Source: Ignavibacteriales bacterium
GTDB lineage: Bacteria > Bacteroidota > Ignavibacteria > UBA10030
Length of the DNA stretch: 60,238 nt
Reading direction: 5' to 3'
Assembly: GCA_016186715.1 (NCBI GenBank)
Contig: JACPLA010000085.1
Span: 1 to 60,238 of the forward strand
Positions within the stretch are counted from its first letter, which is position 1, and each line of letters starts with the position of its first letter. Both the position numbers and the translations under genes were made by a program. Of the stretch, positions 25,072 through 33,254 are shown one piece after another. The notes beneath the pieces were generated by a model. The model searched no databases and was not told the DNA's origin. It saw nothing but the letters and a program-made list of their open reading frames with translations.

Positions 25072-25971
25072 ATGAATGTGAAATTCTGGGGAGTTCGGGG
25101 ATCCATCCCAACGCCGGGGAAACATACAGTCCGCTACGGTGGAAATACGCCGTGCGTGGAGGTGAGGCTTGACCAGGAGGAATTGATTATTTTGGACGCG
25201 GGAACCGGCATCAGGAATCTTGGAGACCAGCTGATCAACAATGGTGAATCGCTCAAGGCGTATCTTTTGGTCACCCATCCGCATTGGGACCACATCCAGG
25301 GCTTTCCCTTCTTCAAGCCTGCGTTCATCTCCGGCAATGAACTGACTATTGTGGGAACGGAGAGAAAGGACAAATTGTTGAGCGAGATTATTGCAGAGCA
25401 AATGAATCGGATTTACTTTCCTGTTCAATTGCAGGATCTGCAGGCGAAGATCAGGTTCATCCCCGTGAAGGAAGAGCAGGAAATTGAGGTGTTCGATGCG
25501 CGCGTGCGCATCATCTACGTGAATCACCCGGGGTTTACCGTCGGCTACCGTATCGAATACAAAGGGAAGTCGCTTGTCTACATCAGCGACAACGAACCGT
25601 TTGACCGCTCAGTGGCTCCCTCGCTGATGAATGTGGAAGCCGTCGTCAAGGAAAAGTACAGTGGTGCTGGCGGTGATCCAAACCAGCGTGTGTATGACTT
25701 CTGCCAGGATACCGATGTGCTCATTCATGACACAACCTATACCCCGGAAGAGTACATCGATCGGGTTGGGTGGGGCCACTCGCATTACCTCTTCACGGTC
25801 CGCATTGCCGCTGAAGCGAATGTCAAGAAGCTGTATCTCTTCCATCACGATCAGAACCACAGTGATGACAAAGTGGACGACATTCTGAGAAAATGCAAGA
25901 AGGAAGTAAAAAGCCGGGGATACAAGTTCCAGTGTGAGGCGGCAATTGAAAACGCCGACTTTACGATGTAA
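25072..25971 (+). CDS. MBL-fold metallohydrolase
   Basis: This 299-residue metallo-beta-lactamase-fold hydrolase has the metal motif 'THPHWDHIQGFPFF' (H69, H71, D73, H74), and later ligands in 'VNHPGFTVGYRIEY', 'YISDNE' and 'GHSH'. The opening 'VKFWGVRGSIPTPGKHTVRY' and 'ILDAGTGIRNLG' place it in the phosphodiesterase-like group found fused to response regulators or stand-alone in many bacteria. The substrate may be a cyclic nucleotide or nucleic acid but is unknown. It is 3 bp after the preceding gene; its stop lies 2 bp before the next promoter. Confidence 0.88.
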   Translation: MNVKFWGVRGSIPTPGKHTVRYGGNTPCVEVRLDQEELIILDAGTGIRNLGDQLINNGESLKAYLLVTHPHWDHIQGFPFFKPAFISGNELTIVGTERKDKLLSEIIAEQMNRIYFPVQLQDLQAKIRFIPVKEEQEIEVFDARVRIIYVNHPGFTVGYRIEYKGKSLVYISDNEPFDRSVAPSLMNVEAVVKEKYSGAGGDPNQRVYDFCQDTDVLIHDTTYTPEEYIDRVGWGHSHYLFTVRIAAEANVKKLYLFHHDQNHSDDKVDDILRKCKKEVKSRGYKFQCEAAIENADFTM

Positions 25972-25972
25972 C

Positions 25973-26001
25973 TTGACAATCAGGGTCAACGGTGCTATAT
26001 T
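25973..26001 (+). promoter_or_regulatory. Strong predicted sigma-70 promoter of the RNA element
   Basis: TTGACA (25973-25978, perfect -35) and TATATT (25996-26001) are separated by exactly 17 bp. The predicted transcription start is near 26008. Confidence 0.85.
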
Positions 26002-26007
26002 CCACAA

Positions 26008-26164
26008 GATGTCGACGGGCAAACACTGTGGTGTCCGCCGGCCAACCCGGACACGATGTGGAGGATTCAACAGAATCGCTTGCGGTAGACAGTCAATATT
26101 CTTTTCAGTCTCACCCCCGACTCGCATTGGTGTCCGATCGTTAAAGACGAGAGCGGGGATTTTT
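26008..26164 (+). ncRNA. Candidate structured RNA (small RNA or attenuating leader), unidentified
   Basis: This ~157-nt transcript is framed by a strong promoter and a rho-independent terminator and has no open frame of note. Hairpin 1 pairs GTGTCCG (26031-26037) with CGGACAC (26048-26054). Hairpin 2 pairs GATTC with GAATC around AACA (26064-26076 region). The octamer GGTGTCCG occurs twice, at 26030-26037 and 26129-26136. The second copy lies in the terminator loop and could compete with hairpin 1 for the same CGGACAC partner. I do not recognise 6S, SRP, RNase P, tmRNA or a known riboswitch. The terminator ends ~20 nt before the next start codon, so a cis role is possible. Confidence 0.6.
26115..26164 (+). 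terminator. Rho-independent terminator of the RNA element
   Basis: CCCCG-A-CTCG (26115-26124) pairs with CGAG-AG-CGGGG (26148-26158) across a 23-nt loop. TTTTT-A-TTTT (26160-26169) follows. The ATG of the next gene is at 26187. Confidence 0.8.
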
Positions 26165-26186
26165 ATTTTCTTCCTGAGGGTTGCCC

Positions 26187-26717
26187 ATGTCGTTTGAACT
26201 GAAAGAATCAGACATCCGGAAGATCGCCGGAGTTCTCGGCGTTGAACCCACAGTGAACGGTCGGGCGGTCCGCTACGAGCTTGAAAACCGGGATCAGGGG
26301 CGTAAACTCGCCCTCGAGATTTACAACGGCATTGCCATTGGGAAGCGGAAGGGAACCTTGGTGTCGGTGTACACGCCGACGGCCCATCTGCAGCTTCACT
26401 TTTGCACCGGCTACGTTATCAGCGAAATGCTGGGCGAGCTGACTTTCGTGGGAGAAGCCGGCGGCAAGCTTTCAGGATTGACCGTCGAACGGGAAGGAGG
26501 ATGTTCCCTGTACGCCAATGTCGATCGTGAAATCCTCTCGGGAGATTTTACGACGCTCGGACCCGAAGTGATGATGTCCGGAATTGCCCTGTCTCTGACA
26601 GAAGAAGTTCTTCCCCGGGTGTCCGAGCCGACGGGGAAGGAAAAAAGTCTCAAGGCGCGGCCGGTGCGAAAAACCGGCCGGGCGAAAACAAAGGGAGCCC
26701 GCCGCGCAATACGATGA
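26187..26717 (+). CDS. Protein of unknown function with basic C-terminal tail
   Basis: This 176-residue protein has no recognised family. Residues ~1-145 look globular and mixed alpha/beta ('RYELENRDQGRKLALEIYNG', 'LVSVYTPTAHLQLHFCTGYV'). The last ~25 residues are strongly basic ('KARPVRKTGRAKTKGARRAI'), which suggests nucleic-acid or ribosome contact. No signal peptide or membrane segment is present. I start at ATG 26187 rather than the TTG two codons earlier; CTGAGGG lies upstream. The stop overlaps the ybeY start (ATGA), so it is probably co-expressed with rRNA maturation. It directly follows the RNA element, which may control it. Confidence 0.7.
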   Translation: MSFELKESDIRKIAGVLGVEPTVNGRAVRYELENRDQGRKLALEIYNGIAIGKRKGTLVSVYTPTAHLQLHFCTGYVISEMLGELTFVGEAGGKLSGLTVEREGGCSLYANVDREILSGDFTTLGPEVMMSGIALSLTEEVLPRVSEPTGKEKSLKARPVRKTGRAKTKGARRAIR

Positions 26718-27127
26718 TCAACGTCTCCCACCAGCATCCGGTCCGCCGCTTTCCCGTTCGGGAAACCATTCGGACAGTGAAGATTGTTCTTGAAGAGGAA
26801 TCACGAACCGCAATGAGGATTTCGGTGGTATTCACGAATGATCGGTTTATTCAAAGCATCAACCGCCGATTTCTTGACCACAACTCAGCCACTGATGTTC
26901 TTGCATTTCCTTTGGGACACGATGCAGGCGCTGAAGCGGAGTTATTCGTGAATCTGGACAGCGCGAAGCGTCAGTCGAAACAGTATGGCGTTTCATACCA
27001 TGAAGAAGTACGACGGCTTCTGATTCATGGGGTGTTGCACGTGATGGGGTACCGGGATTCGACCAGGCGCCAGCGCATGGGAATGCATCGGTGGGAAAAC
27101 AAATATCTCCAACAACTTCAAACTTGA
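26714..27127 (+). CDS. ybeY: Endoribonuclease YbeY (rRNA maturation)
   Basis: This metal-dependent RNase acts in 16S rRNA 3' end maturation and ribosome quality control. At 137 residues it has the family core 'NRRFLDHNSATDVLAFPL' and the metal motif 'IHGVLHVMGYRDST' with H105 and H109. The canonical motif ends GYDH; here it is GYRDS, so the third histidine is missing. The replacement resembles the Bacteroidota form (GYKDK-type), so it is probably lineage-normal. Overlap with the upstream unknown gene is 4 nt. Confidence 0.9.
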   Translation: MINVSHQHPVRRFPVRETIRTVKIVLEEESRTAMRISVVFTNDRFIQSINRRFLDHNSATDVLAFPLGHDAGAEAELFVNLDSAKRQSKQYGVSYHEEVRRLLIHGVLHVMGYRDSTRRQRMGMHRWENKYLQQLQT

Positions 27128-27133
27128 GGTAGG

Positions 27134-27589
27134 ATGTACGAACGAGTGGTCGAGATCATCATGTTCCTGGTCAATGAGCTGAAATCGAGCAAACAGCTCA
27201 GTGAGGTTGATGTAGCCGTCCTTTCGAACAACGGATACACGGCGAGCGAAATCTCGACGGCGTTTTCCTGGCTGTTTGAACGAATGAACGTCGGCCAGGC
27301 CATGGTCGAACAGTCCGAGGCGAATCCCGCATCTCACAGAATTCTGCATGATGTGGAGAAGATGGTCATTTCGCCTGAAGCGTACGGATACTTGCTGCAG
27401 GCCCAACAGTTCAAGATTCTCACAAACAGCGACATTGAGACGATTATCGAGCGAATCATGGCGGCCGGTTTTTCCACCGTCGGAATTCCGGAGATGAAAT
27501 CCTTCATTGCTGGGATGCTTTTTGATACGGACAGCCAACAGGGATCCGGCGGACGAATTTCCTGGGGAAGCAACGATTCAGTTCACTAA
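27134..27589 (+). CDS. smg: Smg/DUF494 family protein
   Basis: This 151-residue protein begins 'MYERVVEIIMFLVNELKSSK' and ends in 'TIIERIMAAGFSTVGIPEMK', typical of DUF494 (Smg). In Proteobacteria smg lies between dprA and topA. Here it also sits directly before topA (9 bp), which supports the assignment. The role is not established. The C-terminal ~25 residues are short and polar. Confidence 0.82.
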   Translation: MYERVVEIIMFLVNELKSSKQLSEVDVAVLSNNGYTASEISTAFSWLFERMNVGQAMVEQSEANPASHRILHDVEKMVISPEAYGYLLQAQQFKILTNSDIETIIERIMAAGFSTVGIPEMKSFIAGMLFDTDSQQGSGGRISWGSNDSVH

Positions 27590-27598
27590 CGCGCGCAC

Positions 27599-29863
27599 AT
27601 GGAAAAATCTCTTATCGTAGTAGAATCACCCGCAAAGGCCAAGACAATCAACAAGTACCTCGGCAAGGAGTTTACGGTCGAAGCTTCAGTGGGGCATATT
27701 AAGAACCTTCCGAAGAGTAAGATGAGTGTGGACGTCGAAAAGGACTTCGACGTCGTGTATGAGACAATCGGTGGCAAGGAAGACGTGATCGACAAATTGC
27801 GCCAGAAAGCGGGCAGGGCCGGGACAGTGTATATCGCGACTGACCCCGACCGCGAGGGAGAAGCTATCGCGGCTCATATTGCCGATGAGATCAAGGATGT
27901 GAACACCAACATTCGTCGTGTGTTGTTCCATGAAATCACGGAATCCGGGGTCAAGGAAGCGATGGCGCATCCCCATAAGATCAACCGGAATTTGGTAATG
28001 TCCCAGCAGGCACGCCGCGCCATGGACCGGATCGTCGGCTACAAAGTGAGCCCGTTTATCTGGAAAACCGTCTACTACGGGCTCTCAGCTGGACGAGTGC
28101 AGTCAGTCGCCTTGCGCTTGATCTGCGAAAAAGAAGAGTCGATAAGAGCGTTTGTCCAGCAGGAATACTGGTCCATCACAGGAGAATTCAGGACGTCTGC
28201 TGATGAGACGTTTCTGGCAAAACTGGTCAAGATTGACGGGAAAGACCCGCGAATTCCGGATGAAACGACAGTCAACGGGTATCTCAGCGATCTCCAAACG
28301 AAAAAATATGAGATCGCAAACGTGGACCGGAAGTCCGTCAGGCGCAACCCACCAGCCCCGTTCATCACCAGCACCTTGCAACAGGAGGCTGCACGCAGGC
28401 TCAGGTTTTCGGCAAAACGTACCATGATGCTGGCTCAAAAGCTCTATGAAGGCCAGGAACTCGGTGAGGAAGGCCTGACCGGCTTGATTACCTATATGCG
28501 GACCGACTCGGCTCGGTTAAGCAGTGAAGCTGTCGCACAGGTGCGGGAATACATTTATGCGAATTACGGGAAGGAGTACCTTCCGAAGGAGCCGCGTCTC
28601 TTCAAGAAGGGGAAAGCTTCGCAGGATGCGCACGAAGCGATTCGACCTACGTCGATCAAACACACGCCAAAATATGTCAGGAAATACCTTGACAAGGATC
28701 TCTCCCTTCTGTATGAATTGATTTGGAACCGATTCTTGGCTTGTCAGATGTCGCCGGCCGAATTCGAGCAAGTTTCTGTCGACGTCGCCGGAGGAGAGTA
28801 TCTGTTTCGGGCCGCGGATCAACTTCCGCTGTTTCGTGGATTTCTCCAGGTGTATGATGACATGGTGGAGGAAAACGGAGGCGATGCGGAGAAAGAGGAT
28901 GCCGATCCGGTTTCAAAGATCCCGGCATCGGCGGCCGTTGGTCAGCACGCGCAACTCACCAACCTGCTTCCCCGTCAGCACTTCACCAAGCCGCCGGCCC
29001 GTTACACCGAAAGCAGCCTGGTGAAAGAACTGGAGTCGCTTGGAATCGGCCGACCGAGCACGTACGCCCTCATTGTCAGCACGGTGATCGACCGGAAATA
29101 TGTGGAACAACAGGACCGGAAACTCTTTGCGACGGATCTGGGACTACAGGTCAATAAATTGCTCGTCAAGTACTTTCCCGAAATCGTCAATGTGAAATTC
29201 ACGGCACGTATGGAAGAAGAACTCGATACAATTGCGTCGGGAAAGGAACAGTACGTCAAAGTTATGAAGGACTTCTACGACCCCTTCATTCATGCGTTCG
29301 AAAAAGTTGATAAGATCGCTCCGACGATCAAGAAGTCGCTCCAGGAGACCACGGACGAGCCGTGTGATGTATGCGGCAAACCGATGATTATCAAGTGGGG
29401 AAGAAACGGACGGTTCATGGCCTGTACGGGGTATCCATCCTGTAAAAACACCAAACCGCTTCCGGGGGATCGGGAGAAGATGGAACACGTTGTGGGTATG
29501 ACGTGTGAACTCTGTGGAGGAGAAATGGTGGTCAAGGCCGGACGGTTCGGCACATTTCTCGGATGTTCTAACTATCCGAAATGCAAGAACACGAAACCGA
29601 TGACTACGGGGATCAAATGCCCCAAATGCAAAGAGGGGGATCTTATCGAGCGGAAAACAAAGAAACGGGGGAGGATTTTCTATGGATGTTCCCGCTACCC
29701 TGAGTGCGATTTCGCGTCTTGGGATCGGCCTGTGGAAGAACGATGCACGAGCTGCGGTCATTCATTTCTTGTCGCGAAGTACTCCCAGACGAAGGGGGAT
29801 TATCTTAAATGCCCTGAATGCAAAGAGGAGTTTGTGCGCGAAGAAGTCGCTGTGAGGGCATAG
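27599..29863 (+). CDS. topA: DNA topoisomerase I (type IA) with four C-terminal zinc ribbons
   Basis: It relaxes negative supercoils by single-strand passage. The Toprim domain is at the N-terminus ('SLIVVESPAKAKTINKYLG', 'ATDPDREGEAIAAHIADEI'). The active-site tyrosine is Y299 in 'GLITYMRTDSARLS'. The C-terminus has four Cys4 zinc ribbons starting at 'CDVCGKPMI', 'CELCGGEMV', 'CPKCKEGDL' and 'CTSCGHSFL'. The first three carry the usual 'GCSxYPxC' half; the fourth is a divergent CxxC...CPEC ribbon. Length (754 aa) is normal. Confidence 0.97.
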   Translation: MEKSLIVVESPAKAKTINKYLGKEFTVEASVGHIKNLPKSKMSVDVEKDFDVVYETIGGKEDVIDKLRQKAGRAGTVYIATDPDREGEAIAAHIADEIKDVNTNIRRVLFHEITESGVKEAMAHPHKINRNLVMSQQARRAMDRIVGYKVSPFIWKTVYYGLSAGRVQSVALRLICEKEESIRAFVQQEYWSITGEFRTSADETFLAKLVKIDGKDPRIPDETTVNGYLSDLQTKKYEIANVDRKSVRRNPPAPFITSTLQQEAARRLRFSAKRTMMLAQKLYEGQELGEEGLTGLITYMRTDSARLSSEAVAQVREYIYANYGKEYLPKEPRLFKKGKASQDAHEAIRPTSIKHTPKYVRKYLDKDLSLLYELIWNRFLACQMSPAEFEQVSVDVAGGEYLFRAADQLPLFRGFLQVYDDMVEENGGDAEKEDADPVSKIPASAAVGQHAQLTNLLPRQHFTKPPARYTESSLVKELESLGIGRPSTYALIVSTVIDRKYVEQQDRKLFATDLGLQVNKLLVKYFPEIVNVKFTARMEEELDTIASGKEQYVKVMKDFYDPFIHAFEKVDKIAPTIKKSLQETTDEPCDVCGKPMIIKWGRNGRFMACTGYPSCKNTKPLPGDREKMEHVVGMTCELCGGEMVVKAGRFGTFLGCSNYPKCKNTKPMTTGIKCPKCKEGDLIERKTKKRGRIFYGCSRYPECDFASWDRPVEERCTSCGHSFLVAKYSQTKGDYLKCPECKEEFVREEVAVRA

Positions 29864-29891
29864 ATCCGTCCACTTTTCTTGATGCAAGCCG

Positions 29892-30773
29892 ATGCACACT
29901 TCGATTCGCGCCTATCTTGAATACCTGGACGGAGAACGCAACTATTCGCCGAATACACTTCTGGCCTATGAGCACGATCTCTTTCAGTTTACCGAGTTCC
30001 TGAGAGCATGTCACGTCGGCTCCCTGCACGATGTGCGGAGGGAGACCCTGAGGGTGTTCATCCGGTCGCTGGTTGATTCCGGTGTCAGCAAAAAATCCGT
30101 CGCCAGGAAGATTGCGAGCCTTCGCTCATTCTTCAAGTACCTCCGCCGAAGGAATCTTGTTCCCTCCAATCCAACGTTAACGCTCGTGACTCCGAAGGTC
30201 GAATCACGCCTTCCGCAGCACCTTGATGAAAGGGCCGTGCAAGAGATGCTCGATCTGCCTGACCGTACACATGCAAACGGCCGATGTGAAGCGGCAATCC
30301 TGGAAGTGTTCTATAGCACCGGGATGCGCCTGGGCGAGTTGGTGAACCTCAACATCGGAGACATTGACCTTCATGGCGGCACCGTGCGAATCCGGGGAAA
30401 AGGAAGAAAGGAGCGGATCGTTCCTCTCGGGAAGAAGGCGAACGATGCAATTCAGGCGCACTTGCACGACCGGTCCGGGACTCAGAAAGAGCCCGGTTGC
30501 CCGTTGTTTGTTCGGAAGAACGGGAACCGCTGGTATCCCGTTGCCGTGAGTCGCATGGTCAAACGGTTTATTGCGAGCGTCTCGGAAATTGAGAAGAAAA
30601 GCCCTCACAGCATTCGGCATTCCTTTGCGACCCACATGCTGAATCGCGGAGCCGACTTGCGGGCTGTAAAGGAACTGCTTGGCCATGAAAGCCTGTCAAC
30701 GACCCAGGTGTATACGCATGTTTCAACAGAAAGGATGAAGAAGGTCTATCGACAATCTCATCCGAAGGCATGA
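29892..30773 (+). CDS. xerC: Tyrosine recombinase XerC/XerD
   Basis: This chromosome-dimer-resolution recombinase has 293 residues. The N-terminal SAM-like core-binding domain occupies residues ~1-90. All catalytic residues are in place: R146 ('STGMRLGEL'), K170 ('RGKGRKER'), H239-xx-R242 ('HSIRHSFATH'), H265 ('LGHESL') and Y274 ('VYTHV'). The length and the following hpf gene, a common Bacteroidota pairing, mark it as a chromosomal Xer protein and not a phage or integron integrase. XerC versus XerD cannot be decided here. Confidence 0.93.
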   Translation: MHTSIRAYLEYLDGERNYSPNTLLAYEHDLFQFTEFLRACHVGSLHDVRRETLRVFIRSLVDSGVSKKSVARKIASLRSFFKYLRRRNLVPSNPTLTLVTPKVESRLPQHLDERAVQEMLDLPDRTHANGRCEAAILEVFYSTGMRLGELVNLNIGDIDLHGGTVRIRGKGRKERIVPLGKKANDAIQAHLHDRSGTQKEPGCPLFVRKNGNRWYPVAVSRMVKRFIASVSEIEKKSPHSIRHSFATHMLNRGADLRAVKELLGHESLSTTQVYTHVSTERMKKVYRQSHPKA

Positions 30774-30811
30774 CGACCAGAACGGATCTATCATGAGAAA
30801 GGAGCTTGCAT

Positions 30812-31144
30812 ATGACCATCAGCGTGACGTCCCGGCATTTCAAAGCTCATCAATCGTTGGTCGAATATGCAGAACAAGCAGTGAAACGGCTCGGTCACTT
30901 TTATGACGGCATTATCAAATGCGATGTTGTCCTGAGTTATGAAAACCCATACAAACGTACCAAGATCGCCGAAGTGATTGTCTCGGTCTATCGGTCGAGG
31001 CTCACAGCAGAAGAGCGATCGGACGATTTTTTCAAGTCCGTTGACGGGGCCATGGGGAAGGTGTTGGCTCAACTTAAAAAGTATAAGGGCCGGCTGCATC
31101 ACAAGGACCGACAAACCGTTCGGAAGGTAAACGAAAAAGTCTAA
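30812..31144 (+). CDS. hpf: Ribosome hibernation-promoting factor (HPF/RaiA family)
   Basis: This 110-residue short-type HPF stabilises inactive ribosomes under stress. It has the family N-terminus 'MTISVTSRHFKAHQSLVEYA' and a central 'AEVIVSVYRSRLTAEERSDD'. The C-terminus is a short basic tail with no long-HPF dimerisation domain. ATG 30812 has AAAGGAG 7 nt upstream; a TTG two codons earlier is less likely. The hprK gene follows by 7 bp. Confidence 0.92.
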   Translation: MTISVTSRHFKAHQSLVEYAEQAVKRLGHFYDGIIKCDVVLSYENPYKRTKIAEVIVSVYRSRLTAEERSDDFFKSVDGAMGKVLAQLKKYKGRLHHKDRQTVRKVNEKV

Positions 31145-31151
31145 CGGAAGC

Positions 31152-32165
31152 ATGACCATGGCTCTGGAGAATTTGCGCGAAACACGGAAGAAAAGCATCA
31201 CGGTCGGTTTCATGTACGAGGCTAACAAAGAACGCCTGCAGCTCAGGACGCTCAACGGCGACGTGGGATTTGAAAAGGAAGTGCGGGATAAGAATATTCA
31301 CCGGCCGGGCCTTGCACTTGCCGGGTATGTGGAGCTGTTCACCTATGACCGGGTTCAGGTTTTCGGGAACACTGAAATCCGGTATTTGCAGCATCTCGGA
31401 CTGAAGGAGCGGGTGAAAGCGTTTGAAACCATTTTTCAATTTGATCTCCCGTGTATCATTATCACGAATGAGAATGCGATCGACCAGGAACTTCTGACGA
31501 TTGCAACCGACCGCAAGGTATCCGTGTTCCAGTGTCCGTTTGAAACCACGAAGCTGGTTTTTTTCCTCAGCGATTTCCTGGATGACCAATTTGCTCTGCA
31601 AACCGTCGTCCACGGATCGTTCATCGACGTGTACGGTGTGGGAGTTCTTTTGACGGGACGTTCAGGAATTGGAAAAAGCGAGATCGCGTTGGATTTGATC
31701 GAGCGGGGCCATCGCCTTGTTGCCGACGATGTCGTCATGATCACGCGCAAAGGAGAGGGAATTCTGATGGGCGCCGGAACCGACGTCGTCAAGCATTTCA
31801 TGGAAATCCGAGGTCTGGGCCTTATTGATGTGCGTTCCATTTTTGGCATCCGATCAATCCGGTTTCAAAAAAGGGTCGAAATCGTCATTGAGCTGCAGGA
31901 ATGGAAACACGATGTAGAATATACCAGAACCGGCCTCGACCACGAAAGCATTGTGATTATGGGGGTTGAAATTCCCCACGTCAAATTGCCCATCTTCCCT
32001 GGCAAGAATGTGACGGTGATAACAGAGGTTATCGCCTTGGATTACCTCCTTCGGCACTACGGATATGACGCAGCAAAGGAGTTTTCCAAGCGATTGGACG
32101 CTGTGATTTCGGAGAAGGCGAGAGGGAAGCGGGTTATCGACTATTTTGAGCACGACTTTGAATAA
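31152..32165 (+). CDS. hprK: HPr kinase/phosphorylase
   Basis: This bifunctional enzyme phosphorylates and dephosphorylates a serine of HPr-like proteins. The N-terminal HprK_N domain (residues ~1-140) contains 'LALAGYVELFTYDRVQVFG'. The P-loop is 'GRSGIGKS' (169-176), and the HPrK signature region 'EIRGLGLIDVRSIFG' follows. Length (337 aa) fits. No HPr or PTS gene is in the window; in many non-Firmicutes HprK works with a regulatory HPr without sugar transport. ATG 31158 is an alternative start. Confidence 0.93.
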   Translation: MTMALENLRETRKKSITVGFMYEANKERLQLRTLNGDVGFEKEVRDKNIHRPGLALAGYVELFTYDRVQVFGNTEIRYLQHLGLKERVKAFETIFQFDLPCIIITNENAIDQELLTIATDRKVSVFQCPFETTKLVFFLSDFLDDQFALQTVVHGSFIDVYGVGVLLTGRSGIGKSEIALDLIERGHRLVADDVVMITRKGEGILMGAGTDVVKHFMEIRGLGLIDVRSIFGIRSIRFQKRVEIVIELQEWKHDVEYTRTGLDHESIVIMGVEIPHVKLPIFPGKNVTVITEVIALDYLLRHYGYDAAKEFSKRLDAVISEKARGKRVIDYFEHDFE

Positions 32166-32183
32166 GCGGGGGGGTGCTTTTCC

Positions 32184-32214
32184 TTGACAAAACCTCAATA
32201 ATTGTCTATTTTTG
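32184..32214 (+). promoter_or_regulatory. Predicted promoter of the M23 peptidase
   Basis: TTGACA (32184-32189) is followed after 17 bp by TATTTT (32207-32212). The latter also reads TATTTTTG, an exact match to the TAnnTTTG -7 box of Bacteroidota primary sigma factors. The gene starts at 32261. Confidence 0.75.
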
Positions 32215-32260
32215 CCCTACCTTTTTCCACGGAACGGAGTTTTTTCTTCGCTAGAGCCTT

Positions 32261-33211
32261 ATGAGTAAGTTCAGACTCTATTATTTTTCAACGAATTCCC
32301 TCAAGTTTGTCGAGGCGCGGTGGGCGAAAACACGATTCGCTGCGATCACGCTTCTGGTCGGCGTCGTTGTCGCGACGACGGTCTTTGAGGTGAACCAGTA
32401 TCTTGAAGACTTCCTTGGATTGGGAATGGGAAGAGCCTCTGTGTTGTCGTCAGAGAATTCTGTGCTTCGTCAGCAGCTCAGTGTTTTGTCTGGACGATTG
32501 TCCGGCCTTGAGCGTCAGTTGGCGAGCCTGAATGATCGGGGGAATGAAATCCGCGTGTTCGTGGATTTACCAAAAATCGACGAAGACACGAGGCTTGCAG
32601 GTGCGGGCGGCACTGATGACCGTGTCGAGTATGGCGTCCCGTCGGACGTGAATGAGCTTCTCCGTGAACTTCACGGAATGTCGGCAAGGGCCGAGAGGGA
32701 ACTTCTTCTGCAATCGAAAAGTTATGAGGAGGTAGTGGACCGGTATGACGAGAACAAGACTCGGTTTGCTCACCTTCCCGCCATCAAACCAATGGTCGGG
32801 TATTACTCGGTCCATGGTTTTGGTGCGCGGCTTCATCCGATTTTGCGCATCGTGAAACCGCATGAAGGGATGGACATTGCAAACGACGTAGGAACGCCGG
32901 TGCACGCAACGGCTGATGGGACGATCGAATATGCAGGTCGCACGGGAGGCGGGTACGGCGTCATGGTTGAGATCGCTCATGGATATGGATACACCACGGC
33001 GTTTGCGCACCTCAGCAAGGTTCTGGTCAAAGAAGGGCAGAGGGTGAAAAGAGGGGATCTGATCGCTCTCAGCGGGCGGACAGGTCTTGTGAGCGGACCT
33101 CACCTCCACTACGAGGTGAGACTGAATGGCATTCGCCAGAACCCTATCGATTATTTCTTTGATGATATCAACTATCTGGAATACAGAGACCAAAGTCTCG
33201 TACTTGACTGA
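32261..33211 (+). CDS. Membrane-anchored M23 peptidase (LytM-type)
   Basis: This 316-residue peptidoglycan endopeptidase or divisome-regulator-type protein has one transmembrane helix near the N-terminus (residues ~24-42). A coiled-coil stretch follows (~60-105, 'LRQQLSVLSGRLSGLERQLA'), then the LytM domain. The zinc ligands are intact: H201 and D205 in 'HEGMDIAND', and H281/H283 in 'GPHLHYEV', so it should be catalytically active. A cell-wall remodelling role is expected. Confidence 0.93.
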   Translation: MSKFRLYYFSTNSLKFVEARWAKTRFAAITLLVGVVVATTVFEVNQYLEDFLGLGMGRASVLSSENSVLRQQLSVLSGRLSGLERQLASLNDRGNEIRVFVDLPKIDEDTRLAGAGGTDDRVEYGVPSDVNELLRELHGMSARAERELLLQSKSYEEVVDRYDENKTRFAHLPAIKPMVGYYSVHGFGARLHPILRIVKPHEGMDIANDVGTPVHATADGTIEYAGRTGGGYGVMVEIAHGYGYTTAFAHLSKVLVKEGQRVKRGDLIALSGRTGLVSGPHLHYEVRLNGIRQNPIDYFFDDINYLEYRDQSLVLD

Positions 33212-33254
33212 TTAAATTCGACAGAACGCATTCCGGCTGTAAGGATGTGTGGAG

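Noticed and set aside
26008..26164. Known housekeeping RNA (6S, 4.5S SRP, RNase P, tmRNA) or tRNA
   Set aside because: The SRP GGAAG/AGCA loop, RNase P core sequences, a tmRNA tRNA-like end and a T-arm are not seen; a 6S-like long closing stem does not form convincingly.
29892..30773. Phage or integrative-element integrase
   Set aside because: Length, full catalytic set and pairing with hpf fit chromosomal Xer recombinase; no attachment repeats, tRNA or phage genes are nearby.
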